From assembly GCA_013375405.1 (NCBI GenBank), contig JABXJU010000023.1, forward strand, positions 1 through 32,141: a stretch of DNA of 32,141 nt, in the 5' to 3' direction. The position numbers were made by a program, and so were the translations under genes. This document shows positions 31,427 to 32,141 of the stretch, in pieces. Under the pieces are notes generated by a model. That model made no database searches. It saw only the letters and a program-made list of their open reading frames with translations, and had not been told where the DNA came from. Positions within the stretch are counted from its first letter, which is position 1, and each line of letters begins with the position of its first letter. Source of the stretch: Candidatus Helarchaeota archaeon (GTDB lineage Archaea; Asgardarchaeota; Lokiarchaeia; Helarchaeales; HEL-GB-A).

Positions 31427-32141
31427 ATGAAAAGAAAGGATTGGAAATTCATCGGCTTGAGTGTCCTAATCCTTTTTTTTCATTCTATTGTGGGAATTTA
31501 TTTTCTTGTAAATAATAACTCAGTTGTGAAAGGGCCATTAGGTGTAAATGAAAGATTAAATTATTCTGGGGTTCAATCTAGCGCTTGGATCCTGACAGAA
31601 GTGATTTCCACGGATCCATTAGGTTGTTCTAGTTGTAGTTCTCGATCTCCGGAAATAGCGGTGGAGCGAACAGGGCATATACATGTTGTGTGGAATGAAG
31701 GGACGAATTTATTTACCCCACAACAGGAATGTAATATTATATATAGACGCTGGAATGCTACCACAGGCGCTTGGATGGCGATCGAGGAGGTTTCCACGGA
31801 AGGTAAGGATTCTACAAATCATCCAACAATTGCTGTGGATGGGGAAGGGAATGTCCATGTAGCTTGGTACGAGAAGACGAATTACAGCGGGGCGGGAACC
31901 GACTATGATATTTTTTATAAGTGCAGGAATGCCACCCTTGGCACCTGGACTACGACCGAGGTAGTTTCTACGGAGAGCACGGCTCATTCTAGGCATCCCA
32001 AAATTGCGGTTGATGGGAAAGGGCATGTACATGTAATATGGTGGGATCGTACGAATTATAGTGGCGCGGGAACGGATGCAGATATCTTCTATAAATGCTG
32101 GAATGCTAGCACGGGCACTTGGACCCAAACCGAGGTAATTT
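31427..32141 (+). CDS. Secreted or membrane-anchored tandem-repeat protein (partial, 3' end outside window)
   Basis: The frame opens with an ATG at 31427 and is still open at the window end (238 codons). The N-terminus has positive residues, then a hydrophobic stretch (FIGLSVLILFFHSIVGIYFLV, residues 8-28), so it is a signal peptide or anchor. From about residue 53, units of 58-62 residues repeat (tryptophan codons at 31586, 31772, 31946 and 32120). Each has a TEVxST segment, IAVDGxGxVHVxW, a loop such as TNYSGAGTD, then DIFYKxWNAxTGTW. The pattern resembles the blades of a beta-propeller or sialidase-type repeat, common in large archaeal surface proteins. The function is unknown. Confidence 0.8.
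   Translation, partial: MKRKDWKFIGLSVLILFFHSIVGIYFLVNNNSVVKGPLGVNERLNYSGVQSSAWILTEVISTDPLGCSSCSSRSPEIAVERTGHIHVVWNEGTNLFTPQQECNIIYRRWNATTGAWMAIEEVSTEGKDSTNHPTIAVDGEGNVHVAWYEKTNYSGAGTDYDIFYKCRNATLGTWTTTEVVSTESTAHSRHPKIAVDGKGHVHVIWWDRTNYSGAGTDADIFYKCWNASTGTWTQTEVI
31586..32141 (+). repeat. Tandem coding repeats of about 174-186 bases
   Basis: Units start near 31586, 31772 and 31946, with a fourth beginning at 32120. Spacings are 186, 174 and 174 bases. Units two and three are the most alike (TNYSGAGTD and DIFYKC in both). The last is cut by the window end. Confidence 0.75.

Noticed and set aside
31709..32128. A 139-codon minus-strand frame antisense to the surface repeat protein
   Set aside because: It is open because the sense repeats have a period that is a multiple of three; the sense frame has the signal peptide, conserved repeat motifs and continues to the window end.

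Overview
The window looks like a piece of an archaeal chromosome. It is AT-rich. It carries a geranylgeranyl-reductase-type flavoprotein, a two-subunit indolepyruvate:ferredoxin oxidoreductase, hydrogenase-maturation genes hypC, hypE, hypF and hypD, and COG2522-type regulators. It also has many small zinc-ribbon proteins and TATA-like boxes upstream of genes. Bacterial-style cysE/cysK, a multi-zinc-ribbon endonuclease-like gene and a secreted repeat protein would fit an Asgard (Lokiarchaeia-like) archaeon. That placement is an inference from gene content only; there is no rRNA or ribosomal protein here to prove it.

Left part (1-8100), sulfur and amino-acid block: a divergent promoter at 1432-1662 separates a minus-strand pair (a solute-binding-like protein without signal peptide and a short protein) from a plus-strand operon. 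The operon holds a threonine-synthase-like PLP enzyme, a ubiquitin-like sulfur carrier ending in Gly-Gly, a DUF169 protein, an E1-like activating enzyme, a TusA-like protein, serine acetyltransferase with an N-terminal zinc ribbon, and cysteine synthase. A lone radical SAM protein of the MSMEG_0568 type follows. The set suggests sulfur delivery to cysteine and possibly homocysteine by a protein thiocarboxylate.

Regulators (8100-9540): two paralogous helix-turn-helix proteins each have a perfect ATAAC-N3-GTTAT palindrome next to a TATA-like box. The same palindrome occurs at 1484-1496 in the sulfur-block promoter, so I predict that one or both control that block. The operon side of that promoter also carries two copies of a second palindrome, ATTACT-N3-AGTAAT.

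Middle (9686-18460): a DSD1-type PLP enzyme, a cysteine-rich membrane protein, hypC-hypE, and a minus-strand set hypD-hypF-geranylgeranyl reductase-isoprenylcysteine-methyltransferase-like gene. No hydrogenase structural gene is in view.

Accessory spot (18460-20930): a four-zinc-ribbon endonuclease-like gene lies between an intact alpha/beta hydrolase and a small remnant of a second hydrolase copy.

Right part (21100-32141): a MetV-like protein with iorA-iorB, an M20 peptidase, a lysophospholipase-like hydrolase, a SWIM zinc-finger protein, a two-zinc-ribbon miniprotein, an SCP2-like protein, a HAD hydrolase, an asparagine-synthetase-like enzyme whose glutaminase residues are lost, and the start of a secreted repeat protein cut by the window end. 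An intergenic element with two interleaved perfect inverted repeats (27618-27710) is the clearest unexplained structure.
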